Below are positions 19,357-28,295 of a stretch of 64,000 nucleotides of DNA, piece after piece (position 1 is the stretch's first letter; each line of letters begins with the position of its first letter). Where the stretch lies: assembly GCF_002266425.1 (NCBI RefSeq), contig NZ_NPMN01000017.1:1-64000 (forward strand). The letters run 5' to 3'. A model generated the notes under the pieces. The model saw nothing but the letters and a program-made list of their open reading frames with translations, was not told the DNA's origin and made no database searches. Origin of the DNA: Tissierella sp. P1. Its GTDB lineage: Bacteria; Bacillota; Clostridia; Tissierellales; Tissierellaceae. A program made the position numbers and the translations under genes.

Positions 19357-20558
19357 ATGGAAAATATTAAGAATAATAAGAAACAATATAGTGCAGGTTC
19401 TTTAGCGGGTCTTATTATATCACTGGGAATAGGCTTTTTAATATATTTTATTCTAAGTAGTATAAATGCTCAAAGTAGCTGGCTAGACTATAATACAATA
19501 GTTGCTAATGCAAGTCATAATTTATTCTATAAACTTATTTGGTATATAATGAACTTTACAGAAGCTCAATTTTATGCAGGAGTTTTTGCTTCCCTAGGAG
19601 TAATTCTAGGAGGATTTGTAGCTTGGAGATTAGATGTTAAAAACTCCAAGCTAGCAGGTTTCAATGTTTCTTATGGTTCAAATTTATGGCCTTGGGTATT
19701 AGCATCTCAGTTATTATCATTATTCATTGCAATATTTGTTCTAAATTTTACATCTTTCTTTGAAAATGGAGAATATACTTGGTTACCAACATTTATTACA
19801 GTAGTAGGAGCTCCACCAGCTATAATGTTATTATATGGGCCAAGTATAAAGGCTCTACTCACAGGCTCTATTCTCGGAGGAGTCATGGGGTTCCCAGTGG
19901 CTTTTTGGATAACAAATAATATTATACCTGTGCTAGGAGTACCTGGAGTGGTTTCAAATGTATTTACTATGGCAATAACAGGAATATTAGTTTGTGGTAT
20001 AGCTAAGGCATTGCCATGGATGAAAAAGGTGCCATCCAAGACATTAAATAGACCAGTGAAATCACAAGAAGAAACTCTAAAGGAAATGGAGAAACCATTA
20101 TGGTCAGTAAGAAGAGTTTTAGCAGATTTCTCTGAAGCTCAATTTTACGGAAATGAAATAGCTGGATTATTTGTCATAATAGGAGCTTGTTTAGACTGGA
20201 TATTAAATATAAACCATGGTGCCTATGCTTCAGGTGCGATTCCAGTAATTATATTATCCCAGTTTGTTGGCTCATCAGTAGGAGTATTTTTATACTTTAA
20301 CAAGTATGTTGAAAAGGGATGGTATGGAACCTATGTACCAGTAGTAAGTGTTGGACCAGCTTGTGTCTTGATGTTTGGTTCATCGGTGGGAGTAGCTGTT
20401 ACTGCAGGTATATTAGGAGGTATAATAGGACCACCTTTAGCAGAGTATTTCTGTGATAAACTACCAGAAGATTATCATCAACTATTGGAAATGTAACCTC
20501 TATGGGAGTTACAACAATAGTGGTATCTATGATAATAAAGGTGCTTCCTTGGTTTTAA
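19357..20558 (+). pseudogene. Internally duplicated polytopic membrane protein, putative transporter (C-terminal frameshift)
   Basis: About 400 residues with 10 or more membrane helices. The two halves are homologous: FTEAQFYAGVFASLGVILGG (near 64) matches FSEAQFYGNEIAGLFVIIGA (near 260), and VGAPPAIMLLYGPSIKALLT matches VSVGPACVLMFGSSVGVAVT. The apparent stop at 20496 cuts off the last helix. One base restored in the AA run near 20480 gives TIGNVTSMGVTTIVVSMIIK then VLPWF and a stop at 20558, which mirrors the end of the first half (ITGILVCGIAKALPWM). I do not recognise the family. Position after an amidohydrolase and an M20 hydrolase suggests uptake of their substrate. Confidence 0.72.
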
Positions 20559-20570
20559 ATAAGCAAGCCA

Positions 20571-20599
20571 AAAGTTGGGTCAAGTAACCCAACTTTTTT
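20571..20599 (+). terminator. Terminator of the amidohydrolase cluster
   Basis: AAAGTTGGGT pairs with ACCCAACTTT, followed by TTT. It ends the transcription unit 13 bases after the restored stop codon of the membrane protein, which supports that stop. Confidence 0.85.
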
Positions 20600-20663
20600 A
20601 TGGCATCTCGCAAAGACCATATGATATACTTGTATGGAAGTAAACATTTAAAGAGGTGTTTTT

Positions 20664-22346
20664 GTGTTAGTAATTTTACTTAAAAACTTATCAAGTAGAG
20701 TTGGTATTATATTAATTTTAGCACTTTTTCTTTCGAAAATTGGATTATTTAGGAAACTTGTTTCAAAAGAAAATATTGATATTAAAGATAAAATATTGTT
20801 ATCCATTATCTTTGGAGTCTTTGGGATAATAGGTACTTATACAGGGATACATTTACAGGGGGCAATAGTTAACTCTAGAGTTATTGGTGTTTTTGTTGGA
20901 GGACTACTGGGAGGACCTTTAGTTGGGATCTTGTCTGGTATTATTGCAGGAGGCCATAGATTTTTAATAGATATAGGTGGTTTTACTGCTATTGCCTGTG
21001 GAATATCGACTTTATCTGAAGGTGCCATGGCAGGATTGCTGAAAAAGAAATTTGAAAGTAGTCCTTATAGAATAACTTTTGCCTTAATATCTGGAGCTAT
21101 AGCTGAAGTAATACAAATGATAATAATACTCTTAGTCGCAAGACCTTTTTCTGAAGCATTAGATTTAGTTAAAATAATTGGAATTCCGATGATTGTTGGA
21201 AATGGAATAGGTATAGCTGCATTTATTGCTATAACAGATAGTATCTTTAAAGAGATAGAGAATGAAGCTGTTTATCAAGCCCAATTAACGCTTAAAATTG
21301 CTGATAGAACATTAGCATATTTTAGAAAAGGATATAATGAAGATACGGCAAGGGATACAGCAAAGATAATTTATGATATGAGCAAAATAAAAGCTGTTGC
21401 ATTTACTGATACAGAAAAAATATTAGCTCATGTTGGGATAGGGGAAGATCATCATTTGGTTGGCAGCACTATACAGACTAATTTAACAAAAGAGGCTTTA
21501 TTAGCTAAAAAGTATGTGGTAGCAAATACAAGAGAAGAAATTGGCTGCAATCATAGTAACTGTCCGTTAAAATCAGCTATAATTGTTCCAATAAAAGAAG
21601 ATGATAAAGTTATAGGTACACTTAAGTTATATAAGGGACAAGAAAATTCTATAACTAAGGTAGATATAGAATTAGCCTTAGGTTTAGCTCAGATGTTTTC
21701 TACTCAGATAGAACTAAGTAAGATAGATTATCAGCGAGAATTATTATCAAGATCTGAACTAAAGGCATTACAGGCTCAGATAAATCCACATTTTTTATTT
21801 AATGCCATTAATACTATAGTGTCTTTAACTAGAACGCAGCCTGATAATGCCCGCAAACTTCTGATACATCTTGGTAATTATTTTAGAACTAATTTACAAC
21901 AAGATATTGAAGTAGTAGATTTATATAAAGAGATAGAACATATAAATTCGTATATTGAAATTGAAAAGGCAAGATTTGGCGATAAATTAGATATTATATA
22001 TGATATACCAGAGAATATTGAGTGTAAACTTCCACCCTTACTCCTTCAGCCAATAGTAGAAAATGCAATTAAGCATGGAGTTTTAGGCAAGATTGAGGGG
22101 GGAAGAGTTGAAATAATTGCAAGGGATAATGGCAGAGAAACTAAATTAGTGGTGAAAGATGATGGAGTTGGCATATCTAAGGAAGACTTAGAGTGTTTAT
22201 TTAAAGAAAACGATAATAAGGAAAGCATAGGACTTAAAAATGTTAATGAAAGGTTAAGAAACAAATATGGTAAAGAATACGGACTGATTCTTGAATCTGA
22301 AATTAACAAAGGAACTACAGCTACTATGGTAATTCCTAAATTCTAA
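20664..22346 (+). CDS. LytS/BtsS-type sensor histidine kinase
   Basis: A 560-residue kinase. The N-terminus has five or six membrane helices of the 5TMR-LYT domain (GTYTGIHLQGAIVNSRVIGV). A GAF-like middle domain with CNHSNCPLKSAIIVP follows, then the His_kinase domain with phospho-acceptor QAQINPHFLFNAINTI (His near 373) and an HATPase with LLLQPIVENAIKHG and GIGLKNVNERL-type boxes. GTG is the start, with GAGGTG upstream. It overlaps into the response regulator gene and is followed by two cstA genes, as in BtsSR (YehUT) and LytST pyruvate-response systems. Confidence 0.9.
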   Translation: MLVILLKNLSSRVGIILILALFLSKIGLFRKLVSKENIDIKDKILLSIIFGVFGIIGTYTGIHLQGAIVNSRVIGVFVGGLLGGPLVGILSGIIAGGHRFLIDIGGFTAIACGISTLSEGAMAGLLKKKFESSPYRITFALISGAIAEVIQMIIILLVARPFSEALDLVKIIGIPMIVGNGIGIAAFIAITDSIFKEIENEAVYQAQLTLKIADRTLAYFRKGYNEDTARDTAKIIYDMSKIKAVAFTDTEKILAHVGIGEDHHLVGSTIQTNLTKEALLAKKYVVANTREEIGCNHSNCPLKSAIIVPIKEDDKVIGTLKLYKGQENSITKVDIELALGLAQMFSTQIELSKIDYQRELLSRSELKALQAQINPHFLFNAINTIVSLTRTQPDNARKLLIHLGNYFRTNLQQDIEVVDLYKEIEHINSYIEIEKARFGDKLDIIYDIPENIECKLPPLLLQPIVENAIKHGVLGKIEGGRVEIIARDNGRETKLVVKDDGVGISKEDLECLFKENDNKESIGLKNVNERLRNKYGKEYGLILESEINKGTTATMVIPKF

Positions 22347-22359
22347 GGAGATGGTTAAT

Positions 22360-23127
22360 TTGCAAAGATGTTTAATTGTAGATGATGAAATGCCTGCTCG
22401 TCAAGAATTGTTATATATTTTAAGTAGCATTGAAGGTATGGAGGTAGTAGGAGAGGCTTCTAACGGTATAGAAGCTCTAGAATTAATTAAAATGCTTAGG
22501 CCAGATATTGTTTTTTTAGATATCCAGATGCCTCAAATAAGCGGAATAGATGTTGCCAGAAGATTATCAGAAGAAGGGTATAATCCGATAATAATCTTTG
22601 TAACAGCGTATGATCAATTTGCGGTGGAGGCCTTTGAAGTAAATGCAATAGATTATTTATTAAAACCTATATCAGAGGAAAGGTTACAAAAAACATTAGA
22701 GAAGATAACTTCAACCAGAAATAATAGCGAAGAAATTGATTATAATAATTTGAGTAGGTTGATTCAAGACATAAGAACTAATACAAAAGTAGCGCCACAG
22801 AGAATATGCCTTTATTATAAAAATAAACTTATTCCAATAGAAACTAAAGATATTATATATGCAACAATAGAGGATAAAAATACTGTGATAGTTAGTAATA
22901 AGGGGAAATTTGAAACTAATTGCACTCTAAATGAATTAATGGATAGACTTGATTCTTCAATATTTTTTAGATCCCATAAATCTTATATAGTAAACTTAAA
23001 TTATATAGAGTCAATAGAACCTTGGTTCAACTCTACTTACAATATAAATCTAAAGGGGTATAAAGAGATAATTCCAGTAAGCAGAAGTTATGCAAAAGGA
23101 TTTAAGGAAGTTATGAATATAGACTAG
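22360..23127 (+). CDS. LytTR-family response regulator
   Basis: A receiver domain (CLIVDDEMPARQELL, phosphorylated Asp in VFLDIQMP, Lys in LLKPISEERL) is followed by a LytTR DNA-binding domain (RICLYYKNKLIPIETKDI and FFRSHKSYIVNLNYIESIEP). The start is taken as TTG 22360, because AAGGAG (22345-22350) is 9 bases upstream; the ATG at 22351 touches that site directly. Partner of the preceding kinase. The next genes encode CstA carriers, the expected target of a pyruvate-type system. Confidence 0.9.
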   Translation: MQRCLIVDDEMPARQELLYILSSIEGMEVVGEASNGIEALELIKMLRPDIVFLDIQMPQISGIDVARRLSEEGYNPIIIFVTAYDQFAVEAFEVNAIDYLLKPISEERLQKTLEKITSTRNNSEEIDYNNLSRLIQDIRTNTKVAPQRICLYYKNKLIPIETKDIIYATIEDKNTVIVSNKGKFETNCTLNELMDRLDSSIFFRSHKSYIVNLNYIESIEPWFNSTYNINLKGYKEIIPVSRSYAKGFKEVMNID

Positions 23128-23184
23128 GATGCATCTTAACTTCTAAATTTGCATTTTAAATACTAAATATGACATCTTATCTAG

Positions 23185-23250
23185 AAAACCTCCTTATTAA
23201 TATTCAATTGATATACTATTATAATGAATGAATATTAATAAGGAGGTTTT
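23185..23250 (+). repeat. 22-bp perfect inverted repeat covering the cstA1 ribosome binding site
   Basis: Arms 23185-23206 and 23229-23250 are exact reverse complements with a 22-base loop. The right arm contains the AAGGAGG site of the gene starting at 23255, and the left arm contains its complement CCTCCTT. In RNA this hairpin would hide the ribosome binding site. A similar but shorter hairpin precedes the second cstA gene. Confidence 0.8.
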
Positions 23251-23254
23251 TTTA

Positions 23255-24670
23255 ATGACACAATTCATAATTGGAATTATCATACTTATAGCAGGCTATT
23301 TTGTCTATGGAAAAGTGGTAGACAAGCATTTTGGAATTGATGATAATAAAGAAACTCCAGCTACAAGGTTAGAGGACGGCATAGACTTTGTACCTATGAG
23401 CTGGACTAAGATTTTTCTGATTCAATTACTTAATATAGCTGGATTAGGACCTATTTACGGAGCTATTCAGGGAGCATTATTTGGACCAATGGCATTTGTA
23501 TGGATTGCTTTAGGTTCCGTATTTGCTGGTGCAGTGCATGACTATTATTCAGGGATGTTATCATTAAGACATGATGGAAAAAGTATTTCAGAAATCACTG
23601 GCATTTATTTAGGTGAAGGTGCAAGAAAGGTAATGAGAGTATTCTCAGTTATATTACTTGTTTTAGTTGGTACAGTATTTATGACAGGTCCAGCTACATT
23701 AATGGGCAGTATAAAGTTATTTGGTTTAGGTAATGCTGATATTTGGTTGGCAATAGTATTTATATATTACTTCCTAGCTACAATATTACCAGTCGACAAA
23801 ATAATTGGTAAAATTTATCCTGTATTCGGAGTAGCTTTACTTACAATGGCTTTTGGTATTGGCACTATGATATTAGTAAAAGGATATCAATTACCGGCAT
23901 TTACCATATCTAGCTTACACCCAGCTGGTTTGCCAATATGGTCGATTCTATTTACTACTATAGCTTGTGGTGCAATATCTGGATTCCATGCTACTCAATC
24001 ACCAATGATGGCAAGATGTATGACAAAAGAAAGTTATGGTAGAAGAATATTCTATGGCTCAATGATAGCTGAAGGTGTAATAGCAATGATTTGGGCAGCA
24101 GCAGGTATGGTATTTTTCAATGGACTTCCAGGATTAGCTGAAGCTTTAAACAGCGGAGGACCTGGAGGAGTGGTAAATACCATTTCTACAACTTTATTAG
24201 GACCGATAGGTGGGGTATTAGCTATGCTAGGGGTTATAGCTTGCCCTATAACTTCAGGAGATACTGCATTTAGATCTGCAAGACTTACTATTGCGGATGC
24301 TATGAACTATGAGCAAGGACCTATAAAGAAAAGATTAACTTTGGCTTTACCTTTGTTTGTCGTGGCATTTGGACTAACAAGAATTGACTTTAATATTATT
24401 TGGAGATACTTTGCGTGGTCAAATCAAACTTTGGCAATGATCGTTTTATGGACGGCATCAGCCTATTTAGTTAAAAATAATAAGAGCCATTGGTTAACAA
24501 CTATACCAGCAACATTTATGACTGCAGTATCTGCAACTTATATTCTACAAGCACCAGAGGGATTTAAGTTATCTACTACAATAGCTTATCCTGTAGGAGC
24601 AGCTATAGCAGTTGCAGCTATAATGTTTTTCCTTATTAAGATAAAATCAAGAAAAACAGTAAGAGCATAA
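23255..24670 (+). CDS. CstA family carbon starvation / pyruvate transporter, copy 1
   Basis: A 471-residue membrane protein of the short CstA type, with about 13 hydrophobic segments. Family features: GRYxY-like ...KVVDKHFGIDD, the NIAGLGPIYGAIQGALFGP stretch, HDYYSGMLSLRHDG, ACGAISGFHATQSPM and ITSGDTAFRSARLTIAD. CstA and BtsT (YjiY) proteins carry pyruvate with protons, and some carry peptides. The ATG at 23255 is set by AAGGAGG. Placement after a LytS/LytTR pair supports pyruvate uptake. It is about 75% similar by eye to copy 2. Confidence 0.9.
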   Translation: MTQFIIGIIILIAGYFVYGKVVDKHFGIDDNKETPATRLEDGIDFVPMSWTKIFLIQLLNIAGLGPIYGAIQGALFGPMAFVWIALGSVFAGAVHDYYSGMLSLRHDGKSISEITGIYLGEGARKVMRVFSVILLVLVGTVFMTGPATLMGSIKLFGLGNADIWLAIVFIYYFLATILPVDKIIGKIYPVFGVALLTMAFGIGTMILVKGYQLPAFTISSLHPAGLPIWSILFTTIACGAISGFHATQSPMMARCMTKESYGRRIFYGSMIAEGVIAMIWAAAGMVFFNGLPGLAEALNSGGPGGVVNTISTTLLGPIGGVLAMLGVIACPITSGDTAFRSARLTIADAMNYEQGPIKKRLTLALPLFVVAFGLTRIDFNIIWRYFAWSNQTLAMIVLWTASAYLVKNNKSHWLTTIPATFMTAVSATYILQAPEGFKLSTTIAYPVGAAIAVAAIMFFLIKIKSRKTVRA

Positions 24671-24701
24671 GAATTTAATTTAAAGTTTTATATTAAGTTT
24701 T

Positions 24702-24731
24702 AAAAAGAGATGGAACTCCATCTCTTTTTTA
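24702..24731 (+). terminator. Terminator between the two cstA genes
   Basis: AAAAGAGATGGA pairs with TCCATCTCTTTT, ACT loop region, then TT. The two cstA genes are thus separate transcription units, unless there is read-through. Confidence 0.85.
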
Positions 24732-24754
24732 TGGAAGTTATCTAAAGTACCCAT

Positions 24755-24808
24755 AAATAACCTCCTTTTAGCATATTAATATATTAAGAAATATAAAGGA
24801 GGTTATTT
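24755..24808 (+). repeat. 14-bp inverted repeat covering the cstA2 ribosome binding site
   Basis: AAATAACCTCCTTT (24755-24768) and AAAGGAGGTTATTT (24795-24808) are exact reverse complements. The right arm carries the ribosome binding site of the gene at 24810. Same design as in front of copy 1, with a different flanking sequence. Confidence 0.75.
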
Positions 24809-24809
24809 T

Positions 24810-26228
24810 ATGATACAATTTATTCTAGGAATTATTATACTTATAGCAGGATATTTTCTGTATGGAAAAGTAGTTGATAAGCATTTTGGAGCAGATGATA
24901 GTAGAGAAACACCAGCAACAAGGCTTAAAGATGGAGTGGATTTTATGCCTATGAGTTGGCCTAGAATTTTCTTGATTCAATTACTTAACATTGCTGGTCT
25001 AGGACCTATCTTTGGAGCAATACAAGGTGCATTATTTGGGCCAGCAGCATTTCTATGGATTGCTTTCGGATGTATATTTGCTGGTGGAGTACATGACTAT
25101 TTCTCAGGAATGCTTTCCCTAAGACACGATGGACTAAGTATATCAGAAATAGTAGGTATTTACCTAGGAGAAGGTGCAAGAAAGGTAATGAGAGTTTTTT
25201 CAGTTATTCTACTTATTTTAGTGGGAACAGTATTTATGACAGGACCTGCAAATTTACTAACTAACTTAAAACTATTTGGACTTGGCAGCTTCAATATATG
25301 GCTTGCAATTGTATTAATATACTATTTCTTAGCCACTGTTCTGCCAATAGATAAGTTAATAGGTAAGCTTTATCCGATATTCGGTTTATCTCTGTTAATA
25401 ATGGCATTTGGTATTGGCGGCAAGCTAGTGATTGACGGATATCAATTACCTGCCTTTACATTAACCAACTTGCATCCAGCTGGTTTACCAATATGGGCAA
25501 TATTATTTACTACAATTGCATGTGGTGCTATATCTGGATTCCATGCTACTCAGTCACCAATGATGGCAAGATGTATGACTAAGGAAAGCTATGGTAGAAG
25601 AATATTCTATGGTTCAATGATAGCTGAAGGTATAATAGCAATGATTTGGGCAGCAGCGGGTATGGCATTCTTTAATGGAATTCCAGGACTACAAGATGCT
25701 TTAACTAATGGCGGCGGAGCTGCTGGTGTTGTTAACACTATATCAAAAGGCCTTCTTGGTTCAATAGGTGGGGTATTAGCCATGTTAGGAGTCGTCGCTT
25801 GCCCTATTACATCTGGAGATACTGCATTTAGATCTGCAAGACTTACTATTGCGGATGCAATTAAGTATGAGCAAGGCCCAATAAAAAATAGATTAATATT
25901 AGCAATGCCTTTACTAGGCGTAGGATTTGGATTAACGAGGATAGATTTTAATATTATTTGGAGATATTTTGCATGGTCAAATCAGACCTTGGCTATGATA
26001 GTATTATGGGCGGCGGCAGCTTATTTGGTTCGACAAAAGAAATCCCATTGGATTACAAGTATACCGGCAACATTCATGTCTGCAGTATCTGCTACCTATA
26101 TCCTACAAGCCCCAGAGGGATTTAGATTATCTACAGCGATTTCTTATCCTTTGGGAGCAGTTATAGCAATAGGAGCCTTAGCATATTTCATTTTCAAGGC
26201 AAATGGAAAGAAAGCTGTAAAGGCATAA
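24810..26228 (+). CDS. CstA family carbon starvation / pyruvate transporter, copy 2
   Basis: A 472-residue paralogue of the preceding gene, with the same landmarks (LNIAGLGPIFGAIQGALFGP, HDYFSGMLSLRHDG, CGAISGFHATQSPMMARCM, CPITSGDTAFRSARLT). The copies differ mainly in the membrane segments around residues 160-220 and 300-320. This is a tandem duplication that has diverged. Either different substrates or different expression levels could have kept both. The adjacent regulator pair and the twin leader hairpins suggest joint control. Confidence 0.9.
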   Translation: MIQFILGIIILIAGYFLYGKVVDKHFGADDSRETPATRLKDGVDFMPMSWPRIFLIQLLNIAGLGPIFGAIQGALFGPAAFLWIAFGCIFAGGVHDYFSGMLSLRHDGLSISEIVGIYLGEGARKVMRVFSVILLILVGTVFMTGPANLLTNLKLFGLGSFNIWLAIVLIYYFLATVLPIDKLIGKLYPIFGLSLLIMAFGIGGKLVIDGYQLPAFTLTNLHPAGLPIWAILFTTIACGAISGFHATQSPMMARCMTKESYGRRIFYGSMIAEGIIAMIWAAAGMAFFNGIPGLQDALTNGGGAAGVVNTISKGLLGSIGGVLAMLGVVACPITSGDTAFRSARLTIADAIKYEQGPIKNRLILAMPLLGVGFGLTRIDFNIIWRYFAWSNQTLAMIVLWAAAAYLVRQKKSHWITSIPATFMSAVSATYILQAPEGFRLSTAISYPLGAVIAIGALAYFIFKANGKKAVKA

Positions 26229-26318
26229 GAAAAAATAAAAATTACAAAAAACTTGATAAATATATGTATTATAGATTATATTAATATTAGAAAAACTTTA
26301 TATAAAGGAGCTAAAATT

Positions 26319-27002
26319 ATGAACTTGGTCTATAAAGGAAAAACTAAAGATGTTTATGAATTAGAAAATGGAAACTATTTATTAAAATTTAAGGATGATG
26401 TGACAGGAACAGATGGAGTATTTGATCCAGGAGCTAATACTGTAGGATTAAGTATAGAAGGAGCAGGTAAAGCAGGGCTTAGATTAACTAAATTCTTCTT
26501 CGAGAAATTAAATAATATGGGGATACCAACTCATTACGTAGATGCAGATATAGAAAATGCTACTATGACAGTATTACCTGCAAAGATGTTTGGTAAAGGA
26601 GTGGAAGTAATCTGTAGATATAGAGCAGTAGGTAGCTTTATGAGAAGATATGGAATGTACGCAACAGAGGGGCAGCTGCTGGACGCCTATGTAGAGGTTA
26701 CTTTAAAGGATGATGATAGAAATGACCCTTTAATAACTGACGAGGGATTAGATATGTTAGGTATAATGACTAAAGAGGAGTATAAAATCTTAGCTGATTT
26801 AACTAAGAAGATTAGTCAGGTAGTCAAAGATGAGTTGGCTAAAAAGAACATGGAGTTATATGATATCAAATTTGAATTTGGCAGAGTTGGAGATGATAAT
26901 CATATAGCCCTAATAGATGAAATATCTGGTGGAAATATGAGGGCTTATAAAGATGGAGAGTATATTGAACCATTAAAGCTAGAAGAATTAATGTTAAAAT
27001 AA
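26319..27002 (+). CDS. purC: SAICAR synthetase (phosphoribosylaminoimidazole-succinocarboxamide synthase)
   Basis: Joins aspartate to CAIR in purine synthesis. The 227-residue product has KGKTKDVYE at the N-terminus, [35 protein letters not shown] and [12 protein letters not shown] (the C-terminal SAICAR signature). The start at 26319 is chosen because AAAGGAG lies 7 bases upstream; an earlier in-frame ATG at 26253 has none. It stands alone, bounded by strong hairpins, and not in a pur operon. Confidence 0.93.
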   Translation: MNLVYKGKTKDVYELENGNYLLKFKDDVTGTDGVFDPGANTVGLSIEGAGKAGLRLTKFFFEKLNNMGIPTHYVDADIENATMTVLPAKMFGKGVEVICRYRAVGSFMRRYGMYATEGQLLDAYVEVTLKDDDRNDPLITDEGLDMLGIMTKEEYKILADLTKKISQVVKDELAKKNMELYDIKFEFGRVGDDNHIALIDEISGGNMRAYKDGEYIEPLKLEELMLK

Positions 27003-27003
27003 T

Positions 27004-27043
27004 AAAATCCCTAGACAATTTTAATTGTCTAGGGATTTTATTA
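27004..27043 (+). terminator. Terminator of purC
   Basis: A perfect 17-bp stem (arms 27004-27020 and 27023-27039) beginning one base after the stop codon, with T-rich sequence in the 3' arm and after it. The remaining 380 bases before the next gene hold only the direct repeats described next and AT-rich promoter-like sequence. Confidence 0.85.
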
Positions 27044-27350
27044 TAGTTCATAGAAAAGTTCTCATAAATCATTCTTTTCAAATACGATTTAGACCTTCAA
27101 AAAAACTACCTTAATAATATTTTGATAGACTATTTTAAATCTAAAAACTATTGTAATACGGTAAGGTGATATCGTTAACATAAAATTAAAAAATTTAGCA
27201 TTATTACATATGATGTCTTAAAAGTAGTGTAAAACAAAAATAAAATTAGGGAAATATGTAAATTCGTCCGTATTAAAAAAAATAATTCTAGAATAATATT
27301 AGAGGAAGAGGTCGAATGCCATTTTTTGTTACTTTAAGATATATTATATT

Positions 27351-27368
27351 AGTTCATTTTAAGTTCAT
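27351..27368 (+). promoter_or_regulatory. Direct repeat AGTTCAT x2, 11 bp apart (possible response regulator site)
   Basis: AGTTCAT at 27351-27357 and 27362-27368. The 11-bp phasing puts both on the same DNA face, as in OmpR/PhoB-type binding sites. It lies about 52 bases before the exporter operon start, which encodes an OmpR-type regulator at its end. Autoregulation is an inference. Confidence 0.45.
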
Positions 27369-27419
27369 ATATCTGATTTAATATTGATATATAAAATACC
27401 ATGGAGGTGTGATATTAGA

Positions 27420-28295
27420 ATGAAACAAAAAAACAAAGGAATTAAGTGGGTTTTAGGAATTGCAGTAATCGCAGCAATTGCAATACTTGTCTTATCAAAG
27501 ATAAGAGCACCTAGACAGATTGCAGGAGATGAAGTAGAAGTAAAAGCAGGAGATATAAGGACATACTATAGCTTCTCAGGCAGCATAGAAGCGAAAAATA
27601 GACAAACCATATTTTCAGATCAAGCTATGCGGATAAAGGAGTTTAAAGTTAAAAAAGGAGATATAGTCAAAAAAGATGATGCGCTATATAGGACTAGTAA
27701 CGGAGTAAATATAAAATCTGAGATAGATGGGGAAGTTCTTGATATTTTTGTTGAAGAAGATGAACAGCTGATGCCAGGAACTAAGATTGCTGAAATTGTG
27801 GACTACAAAGACTTACAGCTAAAAGTAAAGGTAGATGAGTATGACTTAAATGCTATAAAAAAAGACACAAAAGCAAATATAACTATTCATGCTCTAAATA
27901 AAGATTTCGAAGGAACTGTTACAGATGTGGCTAAGGAAGGTGTGTATATGAATGGAGTTACTTTCTTTAATACAACTATTTCAATTAAAAATGATGGAGA
28001 TATTCGAGTAGGTATGAGTGCAGAAGCTAAAGTATTAAATGAAAGTGTAAATAATGCAGCTATACTTCCTATGACTGCAATAAGATTTAGAGATGATAAT
28101 AGCTCATATGTAAGTATGAAAAAAGATGAAACTATGGAGAATGTAGATATTCAGCTAGGAATCACTGATGGAGTCAATGTAGAGGTCAAATCGGGTATAA
28201 ATATTGGAGATAAAGTATTTATAGCTAAGAAAGTAACAAATGAATTTGGACCTCCGGGGGGAATTAGAGCAATGCGCTCAGGGGGCGATAATTAA
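27420..28295 (+). CDS. Membrane fusion protein of a MacAB/YknXYZ-like exporter
   Basis: A 291-residue HlyD/RND-adaptor protein. An N-terminal membrane anchor (about residues 8-24) is followed by a lipoyl-like hairpin domain (FSGSIEAKNRQTIF; IKSEIDGEVLDIFVEEDEQL) and a beta-barrel part. In Gram-positives it sits outside the membrane and contacts the FtsX-type permease. ATG 27420 has GGAGGTG upstream. It overlaps the ATPase gene by one base, so the three exporter genes and the two-component system form one operon. Confidence 0.85.
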   Translation: MKQKNKGIKWVLGIAVIAAIAILVLSKIRAPRQIAGDEVEVKAGDIRTYYSFSGSIEAKNRQTIFSDQAMRIKEFKVKKGDIVKKDDALYRTSNGVNIKSEIDGEVLDIFVEEDEQLMPGTKIAEIVDYKDLQLKVKVDEYDLNAIKKDTKANITIHALNKDFEGTVTDVAKEGVYMNGVTFFNTTISIKNDGDIRVGMSAEAKVLNESVNNAAILPMTAIRFRDDNSSYVSMKKDETMENVDIQLGITDGVNVEVKSGINIGDKVFIAKKVTNEFGPPGGIRAMRSGGDN

